This document shows, piece after piece, positions 9,093 through 18,190 of a DNA stretch of 60,319 nucleotides. The stretch covers positions 1-60,319 of the forward strand of contig CANPZB010000003.1 of the NCBI GenBank assembly GCA_947588755.1, read 5' to 3'. The stretch comes from Candidatus Gastranaerophilales bacterium. Its GTDB lineage: Bacteria; Cyanobacteriota; Vampirovibrionia; Gastranaerophilales; Gastranaerophilaceae. The notes beneath the pieces are model-generated. The model saw nothing but the letters and a program-made list of their open reading frames with translations. It had not been told where the DNA came from and ran no database searches. The position numbers and the translations under genes are program-made. Each line of letters opens with the position of its first letter. Position 1 is the first letter of the stretch.

Positions 9093-9292
9093 AATACATG
9101 TATTTTTATTGTCAGGCAAGGGTTTTGGGAATTAATATTAAATTTTGTTCATAATTTCTCATAAATTCTTGTACTTTTTGTCTATTTAAAATAGTATGTT
9201 AATATATTGTTAACTGTATTCATTAAAAGCGATGAATAATGGCAGCTTAAATATAAATAAGTAATAATTAAAAACATAAAGAGGTAAAGACA

Positions 9293-10474
9293 GTGGAAAA
9301 TTTTGTATCAGATATCTTCGCAAAGAAAGATGAAGCGACAAGTGGCAATCAAGCACAGCGTTCACCTATAAATCCTACCAACATCAAGGTAGTAGGCGTA
9401 GGCGGCGGCGGCGGAAATGCTGTTAACAGAATGATAAAAGCAGGTTTGTCCGGTGTGGAATTCTGGTTAATGAATACAGACTTACAGGTTTTGGAATACG
9501 GTCAAACAAGCAACAAGATACAATTGGGTGCTAAATCAACGGCAGGTTTAGGTGCCGGCGGTGACCCGACTGTAGGGGAAAGAGCTGCCGAAGAAGCACA
9601 ACAGGAAATTACTCAGGCACTTGACGGTGCTGATATGGTATTTATTACTGCAGGCATGGGCGGCGGTACCGGTACGGGTGCGGCACCTGTAGTTGCTAAA
9701 ATAGCTAAAGAACTGGGTATTTTAACAATAGCGGTTGTTACAAAACCATTTACATGGGAAGGTCGTAAGAGATTAAATCAAGCTAATCAGGGTTTGGAAA
9801 AACTTAGAGAAGCTGTTGATGCGGTGATTGTAGTTCCTAACGATAAGTTATTGCAAGTTGTTGACAGACAGGTATCTTTGACCGAATCGTTTATAATAGT
9901 TGATGAAGTACTTCTTCGCGGTGTACAAGGTATTTCCGATATTATTACTGTGCCGGGGCTTATCAACGTAGACTTTGCCGATGTCAAGTGTGTAATGGAA
10001 GCTTCCGGTTCTGCACTTATGGGTATCGGACGCGGTCAGGGCGAAGGCAGAGCTATTAAGGCTGCCGAAATCGCTATTAATTCTCAGCTTCTTGAATCGT
10101 CAATTAACGGGGCAACTGGTGTAATCGTTAATATTACGGGCGGACCTGATATGACGCTTCATGAAATTTCAGATGCCGCAAATATTATTCATGATGCGGT
10201 TAATGATGATGCTACGGTTATTATCGGTACTGCCGTTAATGAAAATATACAGGGCGAAATTCAAATTACTGTAATTGCAACGGGTTTTGAGATGAAATCG
10301 CAGTCAACGGAAGAAAAAATGGATGTTAAGCAATTGAGTGCATCTGACTTTTTTGCGGGAACATTTAATAATACATCTTCTTATCAGACCAATAATACAC
10401 CGAGCAGAAGTTCAATGCCCAAAATCGGTTCAGGGTTTACTAATATAGAAATTCCTGATTTCTTAAAAAAATAA
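9293..10474 (+). CDS. ftsZ: Cell division protein FtsZ
   Basis: The 393-residue tubulin homologue has the GTP loops [13 protein letters not shown] and [18 protein letters not shown] and the T7 synergy loop NVDFADV. A variable linker leads to a C-terminal tail ending IEIPDFLKK, which binds membrane tethers such as FtsA or SepF. The start is a GTG at 9293 with GAGGTAAAG 5-6 bases upstream. It stands alone: no ftsA, ftsQ or mur gene is adjacent. Confidence 0.98.
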   Translation: MENFVSDIFAKKDEATSGNQAQRSPINPTNIKVVGVGGGGGNAVNRMIKAGLSGVEFWLMNTDLQVLEYGQTSNKIQLGAKSTAGLGAGGDPTVGERAAEEAQQEITQALDGADMVFITAGMGGGTGTGAAPVVAKIAKELGILTIAVVTKPFTWEGRKRLNQANQGLEKLREAVDAVIVVPNDKLLQVVDRQVSLTESFIIVDEVLLRGVQGISDIITVPGLINVDFADVKCVMEASGSALMGIGRGQGEGRAIKAAEIAINSQLLESSINGATGVIVNITGGPDMTLHEISDAANIIHDAVNDDATVIIGTAVNENIQGEIQITVIATGFEMKSQSTEEKMDVKQLSASDFFAGTFNNTSSYQTNNTPSRSSMPKIGSGFTNIEIPDFLKK

Positions 10475-10800
10475 TACACATATAGACCATAGTGAAACTG
10501 GAATGTGAAAAGATTAGAGAGAACGATTATGTCGTTCTCTCTTAGTATGTAATCGTAATTGTTAACTTTTGTAAACATAAATTTTATAAGCTGAATTCCT
10601 TGTTATATGGGGGAATACACTTTCGGAATTATTTGATACGCATGTATTTCGGGCAATTTTTGAACCCAAAATTTGTTTATAAGTACATAGGGGATATAAA
10701 CCAAATTGTAAAAACGAGGAATATAAGGCTATATAAGCCTAAGTTTTTCATGGGGAAATATCAATAACGGTAAAAGTATAAACACGAAAGGGGAAAAATT
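10475..10800. other. 326-base intergenic region between ftsZ and the 10801 gene
   Basis: Apart from the hairpin at 10516-10542, I see a short inverted repeat AGGCT-ATATA-AGCCT at 10728-10742 about 60 bases before the next start. AAAGGGG lies just before that start codon. No RNA gene or ORF is recognisable. Confidence 0.5.
10516..10542 (+). terminator. Hairpin after ftsZ, probable terminator
   Basis: A perfect 11-bp inverted repeat (AGAGAGAACGA and TCGTTCTCTCT) with loop TTATG lies 42 bases after the ftsZ stop. The 3' arm is pyrimidine-rich, but only two T follow, so termination may be weak. Confidence 0.6.
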
Positions 10801-12126
10801 ATGAGTAAGGTAACAACACCACCGGTAGGACAAACTCCGGAAAATCCAAAGCCGCGTAAAACAGGAACAACTAAAAAAACGGCTTCGACAGCAAAATCTA
10901 ATAAGACTGGTACAGGAGCGGCTGCAAAAGCCAGAACTACGGCTAGCACAAGTTCAGCAAAAATGAACAGTGTTTTTTCTGCACAAGAAGTCGAAAATTT
11001 TAATAAACTTTATGCAGAGTATCAAAGCAACATTCAGACCGCGTTTAATAATCTAAATAAGGCAGCAGAGCCTGCAACATCAGCATTGCCAACTAATGTT
11101 GCAACTAAAGCAGCAGAGTCTGCAAAATCAGCCCAGAAAAAAATCTTAGCTTTGCCACCTCATGTTGAAACTCCAATCGGGGGGGGGGCTGTAGAGCCGT
11201 CTGCAACATCAGCACAGAAAAGAATTTTAGCTTTGCCACCTCATGATGCAGATGCTGAATTCAGAATTTTATCTCAGAATGAATATGAAAGAGAAATCGC
11301 AAGGTATGATGAATTTTATAGAAAATTAGATGCAGAAAAAGCGAATGCAGCTAAATCTGAAATAGCAGCAAACAAAGGAACTAAAGGTTTCTTTGGTAAA
11401 CTCAAAGGCAGACTTGCAAAAGGACTGGAAGCCGGCAAGGCTTATTACAACAAAATACCTAAAGCAGGAAAATACGGACTATTGGCTATGTTAGCTGCAG
11501 CTGGTGTCACATTGGGAGCAATATTACTTTCAAAAGACAGCGATGATAAACTTGAAGAAACGATAGCTGATAATACGACGGTTAATGAGGAAACAGCGGA
11601 AAATCCCGAAACTCCGGCAAATGATGAAGCACCTGCAACTCCGGAAACACCGGAAGCACCTGTAACGCCTGTAGTTGAACCTCCGAAAACGGAAGAACCG
11701 GAAAAACCGGAAAAACCGGAAGAACCTGAAAAATCAGAAGAAACCGAAGAACCCGAAGAACAGGAAACACCTGCACAACCTGTAGTTGAAGCTCCGAAAA
11801 CTGAGGTAACCGAAGAACCGGCGAAATCTGAAAAACATAAAACCAGACCTTTGGATAATTTCCGCAGCCAAAAACCGCAAAGAAAAGCTAATTATCACAC
11901 AAAACGAGCTATCAAATTAGAACACAAAGCGGAAACCAAACAAGCATTACAGGAAATCTATGAAGACCGTGCAGCAAGTATGCCGCAAGACAGACCGCTC
12001 CAAAGAATCAGACGCAACAGAGCTATTCGCAGAGCAAGATGGAACGAAGTTCGAGCAGCAAGAGCAGAAAGCAAAGCAGCAGCACATCGCGAAATAGCAG
12101 AAATGTATTCTCAACAAGCTTCATAA
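10801..12126 (+). CDS. Single-pass envelope protein with Pro/Glu-rich spacer and a G10 tract
   Basis: This 441-residue orphan has a Lys/Thr/Ala-rich N-terminus, two copies of SAQK(K/R)ILALPPH (about residues 112 and 140) and a basic region (GKLKGRLAKGLEAGKAYYNK). One membrane helix follows at about 222-242 (YGLLAMLAAAGVTLGAILL), then a long Pro/Glu spacer (about 265-345) and an Arg/Lys-rich tail. The spacer looks like those that cross the periplasm in TonB-type proteins, but no TonB C-domain is seen. A run of ten G (11179-11188) encodes G127-G129. One base less gives a stop after residue 130 and one more gives a stop near 143, both before the membrane helix. I therefore read it as a phase-variable gene now ON. 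The ribosome site AAAGGGG is strong. Confidence 0.75.
   Translation: MSKVTTPPVGQTPENPKPRKTGTTKKTASTAKSNKTGTGAAAKARTTASTSSAKMNSVFSAQEVENFNKLYAEYQSNIQTAFNNLNKAAEPATSALPTNVATKAAESAKSAQKKILALPPHVETPIGGGAVEPSATSAQKRILALPPHDADAEFRILSQNEYEREIARYDEFYRKLDAEKANAAKSEIAANKGTKGFFGKLKGRLAKGLEAGKAYYNKIPKAGKYGLLAMLAAAGVTLGAILLSKDSDDKLEETIADNTTVNEETAENPETPANDEAPATPETPEAPVTPVVEPPKTEEPEKPEKPEEPEKSEETEEPEEQETPAQPVVEAPKTEVTEEPAKSEKHKTRPLDNFRSQKPQRKANYHTKRAIKLEHKAETKQALQEIYEDRAASMPQDRPLQRIRRNRAIRRARWNEVRAARAESKAAAHREIAEMYSQQAS
11179..11188 (+). repeat. G10 homopolymer inside a coding frame
   Basis: Ten consecutive G occur in codons 127-130 of the 10801 gene. With ten, the 441-residue frame is open; gain or loss of one base truncates the protein before its membrane helix. 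Confidence 0.9.
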
Positions 12127-12152
12127 AAGTATCCCCAAGATACAATAAAAAA

Positions 12153-12184
12153 AATACCGCTCCCGAAAAAGGGCGGTATTTTTC
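12153..12184. terminator. Bidirectional terminator between the 10801 gene and fba
   Basis: AATACCGC and GCGGTATT form the stem, with possible inner CCC-GGG pairs around a GAAAAA loop. T-rich sequence follows on the plus strand and an A-run precedes it, so it can serve both convergent genes. Confidence 0.85.
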
Positions 12185-12205
12185 TTATCAAATTATTTTG
12201 ATTAA

Positions 12206-13162
12206 TTAATCTTTAGCATGTCCTGCCGTTCCTAAAACGTCACGCATTTTGTGCATAACCATTTCTTTAACGGCTGTTCTTCCCGGTCCCATATATTCAC
12301 GAGGGTCGAATTTTTCGGGATGTTCAATAAAGAATTCTCTTATTGTTGAAGTCATAGCCAATCTTAAGTCGGTATCTATGTTGATTTTTGCAACACCGTG
12401 TTTTGAAGCGTAGTTAAGCATTTCTTCCGGAACACCCTGTGCATCAGGTAAATTACCGCCGAATTTGTTGCATTTTTCAACAAATGCCTTCGGTACCGAG
12501 GATGAACCGTGCAATACTAACGGATAATCATACCCTACTATGTCATTTACGGCTTTTTTAATTTGAGCTAATCTGTCAAAATCAAGTTTAGCTTCGCCTT
12601 TAAATTTATAAGCACCGTGAGAAGTTCCTATTGCAACAGCTAAAGAGTCACAGCCTGTTTCTTTTACAAATCTTGCTGCTTCTTCAGGGTCTGTATAAGT
12701 AGAATCAGCAGAGTGAACTTTTACATCATCTTCAACACCCGCCAATTTACCGAGTTCTGCTTCTACGGAAACACCTCTTTCGTGTGCATAATCAACAACT
12801 TGTTTGGTTAATTTGATATTTTCATCAAGCGGAAATCTCGAACCGTCTATCATTACGGATGAAAAACCTCCGTCAATACAAGATTTACAAATCTCAAAAT
12901 CGGCACCATGGTCAAGATGTAATGCGATAGGAATTGTTGTGGTTTCCAATGCCGCTTCAACAAGTTTTATCAAATATGTTTGATTAGCATATTTTCTTGC
13001 ACCCGCAGATACCTGCAAAATAATAGGTGACTGTGTTTCTTCCGCAGCTTCGGCTATACCCTGCAAAATTTCCATATTGTTTACGTTGTAAGCACCTATT
13101 GCATAACCGCCCTGAAGTGCTTTTTTGAACATTTCGCCTGTTCCGACTAATTTTCTTGTCAT
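12206..13162 (-). CDS. fba: Class II fructose-bisphosphate aldolase
   Basis: The 318-residue protein has the metal-binding motif LHLDHG (H82, D84, H85), a second site GTSHGAYKF, and VLHGSSSVP and NIDTDLRLA for the substrate phosphate. It cleaves fructose 1,6-bisphosphate to glyceraldehyde 3-phosphate and dihydroxyacetone phosphate (and the reverse), using Zn2+ rather than a Schiff-base lysine. The ribosome site AAGGAG lies upstream of the ATG. It is a single gene divergent from 13470. Confidence 0.96.
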   Translation of the reverse strand: MTRKLVGTGEMFKKALQGGYAIGAYNVNNMEILQGIAEAAEETQSPIILQVSAGARKYANQTYLIKLVEAALETTTIPIALHLDHGADFEICKSCIDGGFSSVMIDGSRFPLDENIKLTKQVVDYAHERGVSVEAELGKLAGVEDDVKVHSADSTYTDPEEAARFVKETGCDSLAVAIGTSHGAYKFKGEAKLDFDRLAQIKKAVNDIVGYDYPLVLHGSSSVPKAFVEKCNKFGGNLPDAQGVPEEMLNYASKHGVAKINIDTDLRLAMTSTIREFFIEHPEKFDPREYMGPGRTAVKEMVMHKMRDVLGTAGHAKD

Positions 13163-13469
13163 ATTCGTTCTCCTTACTTAAATAAACATGTTACAAACAT
13201 ACATTACAACAAAAATATCTTTTATACAACAAAAAAAATCGTGAATTTGTACGGCAATTTTCACTTAAAGCCATATATCGTTCAACACAAAAAACTTTTG
13301 TTAAGTTATGTTAATTCCAATTTTTCCCCTGAAAACACTTGTCCTGCTTGCTTATTAAGTATTTTCCCATCCCTGTAAAAAAAAATTTTACGCAAAAAAA
13401 AATATTACGAATTTTATAATATTATAATTTAATATAGGGAAAAATAGGGAAAAAAATAAAGGAGAAAAT
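13163..13469. other. 307-base divergent intergenic region
   Basis: This AT-rich spacer must hold the promoters for fba (leftward) and the 13470 gene (rightward). TATAAT-like boxes occur around 13415-13430 and a short direct repeat TAGGGAAAAA occurs twice near 13434-13456. No -35 match is convincing, and there is no ORF or RNA gene. Confidence 0.5.
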
Positions 13470-14261
13470 ATGTCAATAAAAGCAATTTCAAGTGTATCAC
13501 TCGCTAACCGGTATAACAGAGTGAATTTTGAAGGGAAAAAGAAACAAAATAACGAAAGCCATATTGATATTAAAGATATTAAACGCAGTATGAAAGCACC
13601 TGTGGCAGCAGCATTATTTGCTATGAGCGTTCCTATGGCTAATATATCGGCAGCAGACTCTTATCGCGATGTTGAGCCTTCGCATGTTATAGAAATGACG
13701 GATCCTCAACAAAAAACTGAAAAAGTTATAGCTGTTGTAACAGAGGAAAAAGGTGCTTATCTCACCGATACGAATTATTCCGGCGTAGGGGATTCTAGAC
13801 CTGTATACGGACCGTGTTATATACATTTTATCAGCACTGACGGAAATAATAATGATGCCGAAGTAGTTAGATTGTCTACGGTTAATGAGAGTACGGGGAA
13901 AATTCCTGATGCAAACGGTAATAAAAAGTTATGCAAAATAAAAATTACACATTCCGTTTATGTAACAGATCTCGTTACGTATAATTATAAAGACGATGCG
14001 GGAAGAATTAAATATACCGAATACTACGTTGCAGGTAAAGGTGTTACCAGAAATGCGTTGAAAGATGCTAATACCGGTGAAGCTTTACGTAAAGATACAA
14101 AAACAGAAAAAGAAGCGGACTGTATCAGAATTTCAAAAGACACTTACACAAGACTGGCTAAAGTAATGATTGGAGATGCAAAATTTAGAACAATTGACAA
14201 GAAAATATCTGATGTTGAAAAAGAATATAGCGAAGCCATATTAGAATTATTCGGTCTTTAA
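13470..14261 (+). CDS. Orphan protein with an internal signal-like helix
   Basis: I do not recognise this 263-residue protein. It opens with a hydrophilic stretch carrying NRVNFEGKKK (about residue 19). A hydrophobic segment follows (about 38-55, PVAAALFAMSVPMANISAA) that ends like a signal peptidase I site (SAA before DSY). If the annotated start is right, the signal has an unusually long N-region of about 35 residues. A start at M37 would give an ordinary signal peptide, but only the first ATG has a ribosome site (GGAG). The rest is mixed beta with YNYKDDAGRIKYTEYYVAGKG. A strong terminator follows. Confidence 0.6.
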   Translation: MSIKAISSVSLANRYNRVNFEGKKKQNNESHIDIKDIKRSMKAPVAAALFAMSVPMANISAADSYRDVEPSHVIEMTDPQQKTEKVIAVVTEEKGAYLTDTNYSGVGDSRPVYGPCYIHFISTDGNNNDAEVVRLSTVNESTGKIPDANGNKKLCKIKITHSVYVTDLVTYNYKDDAGRIKYTEYYVAGKGVTRNALKDANTGEALRKDTKTEKEADCIRISKDTYTRLAKVMIGDAKFRTIDKKISDVEKEYSEAILELFGL

Positions 14262-14293
14262 TTAATATTATGTAACTTTTTGTAAATGTTTTT

Positions 14294-14328
14294 AAACATG
14301 GTGAAATTACGTATTTCACCATGTTTTT
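14294..14328 (+). terminator. Strong terminator after the 13470 gene
   Basis: A perfect 14-bp stem (14294-14307 with 14313-14326), a 5-base loop and a T-run follow. It ends only 29 bases before the next start codon at 14358. Confidence 0.88.
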
Positions 14329-14357
14329 ACATGTATATACAAGAGAGAGAAATTACT

Positions 14358-17063
14358 ATGTCTACACATATTTCAAATATAGATAATAATTTTAAACAAT
14401 ATCCGGCTGCTGCCGAAAACAAAACTACAGTTGCTGCACAACCTGATAAAGTTTTTAATGTAAGCATGGGAAACACCGACATCTACTCAAAATTAGGTCT
14501 TACCGATGCTCAAATAGCTGCTATACTTGAAGTATATCCCAATTTCTTGGAACTTAAATTTGAAGAACAACAGGAAATAGTCAAAAGCTTAAAAACAAAT
14601 ACCGCACAACAGAATGTAAGTGAAACAGAAGTTGTGACAGACGAAGATATTTCCAATATCAGCAGAGATGCGGCGGTAAAAATTGCTTATAACGATAAAG
14701 ATTTCACGGGCAAGTTAAAAGACTGCACGGCTGAACTTACAAGAAACCTGTATATATACGGGATTAAAGACTTTAAAGGCAATACTGTTTTTGAAGGACA
14801 TAGTGAAGCCGAATGGGATAATTTATCTTCTGATGAGAAACAAGCTCAGATAAATAAATGCGTAAGTTTGCTCGGCAAAGATGAAAAATTTAAGACTCTG
14901 ATTAATGATATTAAATCATTGCCCGAAGAAAATAATGATTTAAAAATCATGCTTCTGGACAGCTTTATGCGTGAAATTCAAACGGCAAACTTGAATAATA
15001 TTTCGCTTACGGAATTTCGTGCAAAAGATGAAGTTACCCGCAGCAATATGTTATATGATTATGTTTTTTGCTGCAAAAATGAAAATACTTCAAATAGCAG
15101 TGACGATAAGTTTTTTAATCAGTGTGAAGCATTGACAACGGGTGTTAGAGAAGCCTTAATCAAAATGGGTGTCAAGGATGTACACGAATATTTTTGTATT
15201 GATGATGCCGTAAAATACATGGATCGCTATTTATTGGATGCGGATACAATATTCCATGAACAACATTCCGAAAATAATACTGCTGAAATGAATGAGACTG
15301 AATTAAAAATTCATCATTATTTGTCCGAAAAATCCCGAATACAAATGGCTTTGAAAAGTGAAGAAAGAGTAGCCGAACTTGAACATAAAGCACAAAACGG
15401 CGGTTTGTCCGTTGAAGAAGAAGTTGAATTAAGTCAGCGAAAAGAAGGCTTATCGCTTAATAAAGATTTATTAGAAAAAAGAGACCATATAAAAGAGCCG
15501 TCAAATGACTATGAAAAATCAGTTTATAACGACTATTTGGCTGTTAAAGAGCAAGCAACCAAGGTTTCTGACAGCAAGTTGTATATATACAGCCAAATGA
15601 AGTTTATTGATGAAAAATGTGCAAATATGTCCGCTAAAGAAAAACTTAATTACATTAAAACATATTTGTCATTCAATAATGATTCTTCATCAGTAGTTAT
15701 ATTTGAGCGTTTCCGCAAGGAATTTCCTCAATTATTGAGAGATATACGAATATCGGATAAAGCTGCTGCAAATATGACAAATATGAATGGAGATGAGGCA
15801 TCTATTGTTGCGGAAACAATTTATGACGGATATAACAATGGTTATGAAAATGAAGCGAAAATTGCAGCTGACATAGGAATTACTTGTATGTCTGCTGACA
15901 ATCGCCAATCAATGGATGAACCAAAAGGAAAATTGGTCGATGTGGCTGTTAAAATTGGTGATGAGAATATTTTAATGAATGCTACCAATATGACTACGAC
16001 AATACATGATGCCAAGACTCAGTTAGGAGCAGAAAATAAGATATTAAATTCAGAAGGTGCAACACCTGAAGTAATTATACATGCCGCTTCGCAGTTGTCT
16101 AATTTCCATAAGGATAATCAGGTTCCTCTGGCAAAGACCGTTACGGATAAAAGTCCCGAGGCTACGGCATATATGGCTGAACATAACGTAATTTCAAAAT
16201 GCCATAAAGATAATCAAACTGAAATATTTTCCATAACTCATAATGCAGTTAACAAACACTTTGAAGGTGCTGATGCCGTAAAATATTCTAATGCATTGAT
16301 AGACCAAATTCAGTACTGTCATAAAGACAATCAACTGGCAATGCATAATGAAATTTACAACAACACAAAATATCAGGAAGTCAGAGAATATGCGGCACAA
16401 AATATAAGCAAACTCGATACCACGGTTCAGGGACAGGCAATTGACACCGTTTTGCGTTCGGGCGATAAAAATGCCATCGAAAAAGTTTGCGGTGTTATAG
16501 AAAAATGCTCTCCCGATTTGCAGCGTGAACAAGTACAAATTATTGCCGTAATGAACAGTTTGGAAAACAAACAAAATACTTTCGAAGATGACATTGCATT
16601 AAAACTTTCCAATTCTGTTGCACTTACACCTGATGAGTTAGCAAAACTTTCTCCCGCCGAAAAAAGAAGTTACTATCAGAAAATGTTTTTGAACGCTTCT
16701 GCATCCGATAAAATGACAATTTTAAGGAAATTGCAAGGCTCTCAACAAAAAACGGTTTATACAATTATATGCAGATATATGCCTTCTTTAATGGAAAATA
16801 TGATTGATGAAGGTATGGGACCGCAAATGATTAAATCAGGAATTCCTCTTGAATTGCAAAGCAAAGTTATGAATTACATGAAGAATTCAACAATAGGCAA
16901 AGTTATTGAACAATACAAAACTTTAGAGAAAAGTTCTAATTTCCGCTATTTCGCAAATCAAAGTGACAAGAAGTCCGCATCCGAAGGACTTAAATATATG
17001 ACAGACACTTTTGGTAATAAAAAAGATAAAAAAATTAAAGATAAAGTCGACATTCGTATATAA
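14358..17063 (+). CDS. Large alpha-helical orphan protein with HKDNQ repeats
   Basis: I do not recognise this 901-residue protein. It is hydrophilic, largely helical and has no signal peptide or membrane helix. Three repeats centred on HKDNQ occur at about residues 584, 616 and 655, each preceded by a predicted helix, with a degenerate version (CSPDLQREQ) after them; this suggests an alpha-solenoid. The start is placed at 14358 because AGAGAGAG lies just upstream. The longer frame from 14286 would run through the terminator hairpin. Its position after the 13470 gene and its lineage-specific style suggest a cell-structure or interaction role, but nothing specific can be said. Confidence 0.7.
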   Translation: MSTHISNIDNNFKQYPAAAENKTTVAAQPDKVFNVSMGNTDIYSKLGLTDAQIAAILEVYPNFLELKFEEQQEIVKSLKTNTAQQNVSETEVVTDEDISNISRDAAVKIAYNDKDFTGKLKDCTAELTRNLYIYGIKDFKGNTVFEGHSEAEWDNLSSDEKQAQINKCVSLLGKDEKFKTLINDIKSLPEENNDLKIMLLDSFMREIQTANLNNISLTEFRAKDEVTRSNMLYDYVFCCKNENTSNSSDDKFFNQCEALTTGVREALIKMGVKDVHEYFCIDDAVKYMDRYLLDADTIFHEQHSENNTAEMNETELKIHHYLSEKSRIQMALKSEERVAELEHKAQNGGLSVEEEVELSQRKEGLSLNKDLLEKRDHIKEPSNDYEKSVYNDYLAVKEQATKVSDSKLYIYSQMKFIDEKCANMSAKEKLNYIKTYLSFNNDSSSVVIFERFRKEFPQLLRDIRISDKAAANMTNMNGDEASIVAETIYDGYNNGYENEAKIAADIGITCMSADNRQSMDEPKGKLVDVAVKIGDENILMNATNMTTTIHDAKTQLGAENKILNSEGATPEVIIHAASQLSNFHKDNQVPLAKTVTDKSPEATAYMAEHNVISKCHKDNQTEIFSITHNAVNKHFEGADAVKYSNALIDQIQYCHKDNQLAMHNEIYNNTKYQEVREYAAQNISKLDTTVQGQAIDTVLRSGDKNAIEKVCGVIEKCSPDLQREQVQIIAVMNSLENKQNTFEDDIALKLSNSVALTPDELAKLSPAEKRSYYQKMFLNASASDKMTILRKLQGSQQKTVYTIICRYMPSLMENMIDEGMGPQMIKSGIPLELQSKVMNYMKNSTIGKVIEQYKTLEKSSNFRYFANQSDKKSASEGLKYMTDTFGNKKDKKIKDKVDIRI

Positions 17064-17087
17064 ACCATGTGTACTCTATAAATGCTG

Positions 17088-17115
17088 AAAAGAACCGCAA
17101 TGACGGTTCTTTTTT
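17088..17115 (+). terminator. Terminator after the 14358 gene
   Basis: A 10-bp stem AAAAGAACCG and CGGTTCTTTT with a 6-base loop runs into T residues. Confidence 0.9.
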
Positions 17116-17205
17116 ATTTCAAAATACTTAAACTACTCTTTAAAAAGTATGATGGGTGGAATAACAATTGTTTCACTCATCATACGAATTTTGACCCTGC
17201 ATTCA

Positions 17206-18156
17206 TTAAAACTTTCGCGGGTAATCTTTCGGTATTTTCCAGCCGTTACGACGAATTATTTCTGTGCAATATCCACCATTACCGTCTTTACAACCTTTCG
17301 TTGTATTACTCATCAAACTGTCCTCGTTCCCGTCCCATAGTAGTAAAGCAGGTTGCATCCCGTTGCTAAAATTGTATTTATATTCCAGTATTTCACTACC
17401 TGTCGGTATAAAAGCAAATGTGAACATACAGCTACCTTCAATATCTTTTTGTTGCCGTTGCAAGCATTTCTTTATATTGTTAAAAGGATAAAAAATAATT
17501 TCTCGGTTTTCATGCAGATTAAAACTAAAAGCCGAACCGTCTGCCAAATAATAAACTTTTTGCGGCAGCAAACCCTTTGCAACATCTCTTATTTCCTCCG
17601 AACCCGCTATTTTTAAATACGGTGCAAAGTATTTATTTACGTGAGTATCATATTTTCCGCCTTTTTCATATGATATATTGTGGTCGTCATCATATTCATC
17701 AGTTTCATAATAATCCGACCATGTGTCTTGTGGTCCGTAATAAGCTTCCGCCATTCTAATTGCGTTATTCATAACACTGTAAAACTTTGCAAGCCGAGTT
17801 TCAACAACTTTCTTTTTGTAGTTTTGTACAAGAGTCGGCATGGTCAAAGCCGCAACCACCCCAATTATCCCGAGGGTGATAAGGACTTCCGCAAGGGTGA
17901 ATGCACAGCGTTGTGAAAGGTGAGAAGTGAAAAGTGAAAAGACCTTATCGGCACTTCGTGCAAAATAATTAGCTGGATTGCTTCGCATTCGCTCGCAATG
18001 ACCGTACATCCCCATGTCATCCTGAACAACCACGTCATCCTGAACAACAATGTCACCCTGAACGACCATGTCATCCTGAACTCGTTTCAGGATCTTACCA
18101 TTTTCACGTCTCACGGTTTTTTCTAAAATCTTTGCGTTTTTAATTTCTTCTTTCAT
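17206..18156 (-). CDS. Prepilin-like protein with an 85-residue repeat-built leader
   Basis: The 316-residue protein has the class III signal RCA-FTLAEVLITLG, with predicted cleavage after A85 and Glu at mature position 5. The hydrophobic helix IIGVVAALTMP and a pseudopilin-like C-terminal domain (LADGSAFSFNL, C-terminal Cys pairs) follow. Such proteins form type IV pili or type II secretion pseudopili after cleavage by a prepilin peptidase. Usual leaders have 5-25 residues; this one has 85. Its first part (MKEEIKNAKILEKTVRRENG) matches two other genes here. The rest is translated REP-like repeats (KRVQDDM, VVQGD, VVQDD) and a second repeat (GHCERMRSNPANYF). GAAAGGAAT precedes the first ATG. 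It is divergent from the XRE gene, 81 bases away. No assembly gene is nearby. Confidence 0.85.
   Translation of the reverse strand: MKEEIKNAKILEKTVRRENGKILKRVQDDMVVQGDIVVQDDVVVQDDMGMYGHCERMRSNPANYFARSADKVFSLFTSHLSQRCAFTLAEVLITLGIIGVVAALTMPTLVQNYKKKVVETRLAKFYSVMNNAIRMAEAYYGPQDTWSDYYETDEYDDDHNISYEKGGKYDTHVNKYFAPYLKIAGSEEIRDVAKGLLPQKVYYLADGSAFSFNLHENREIIFYPFNNIKKCLQRQQKDIEGSCMFTFAFIPTGSEILEYKYNFSNGMQPALLLWDGNEDSLMSNTTKGCKDGNGGYCTEIIRRNGWKIPKDYPRKF
17946..18010. repeat. 65-base repeat inside the prepilin leader, copy 1
   Basis: This matches 47632-47700 closely (GGCTGGATTGCTTCGCAT core, then GCTCGCAATGACCGTACAT). In both genes it is read as MYGHCE-MRSNPANY-ARSAD. A degenerate GTGAAAAGTGAGAAGTGA run follows it in both genes. 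Confidence 0.85.
18013..18097. repeat. REP-like palindromic repeat cluster, in frame within the prepilin leader
   Basis: Three half units of CATGTCATCCTGAAC and one full palindrome (18067-18097) lie in tandem. In the full unit TCCTGAAC and TTCAGGA can pair. All are read in one frame as VQDDM/VQGD peptides. Confidence 0.88.
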
Positions 18157-18190
18157 TTTTTATTCCTTTCATAATTATTTACCTTTCGGA

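Noticed and set aside
10801-12126. TonB protein
   Set aside because: The Pro/Glu spacer is similar, but there is no N-terminal anchor helix and no TonB C-terminal domain.
14286-14357. Longer start for the 14358 gene
   Set aside because: It would translate through a perfect terminator hairpin and lacks a ribosome site.
17082-17369. ORFs on the plus strand opposite the prepilin gene
   Set aside because: They are shadows in the antisense frame with no ribosome site and no recognisable protein features.
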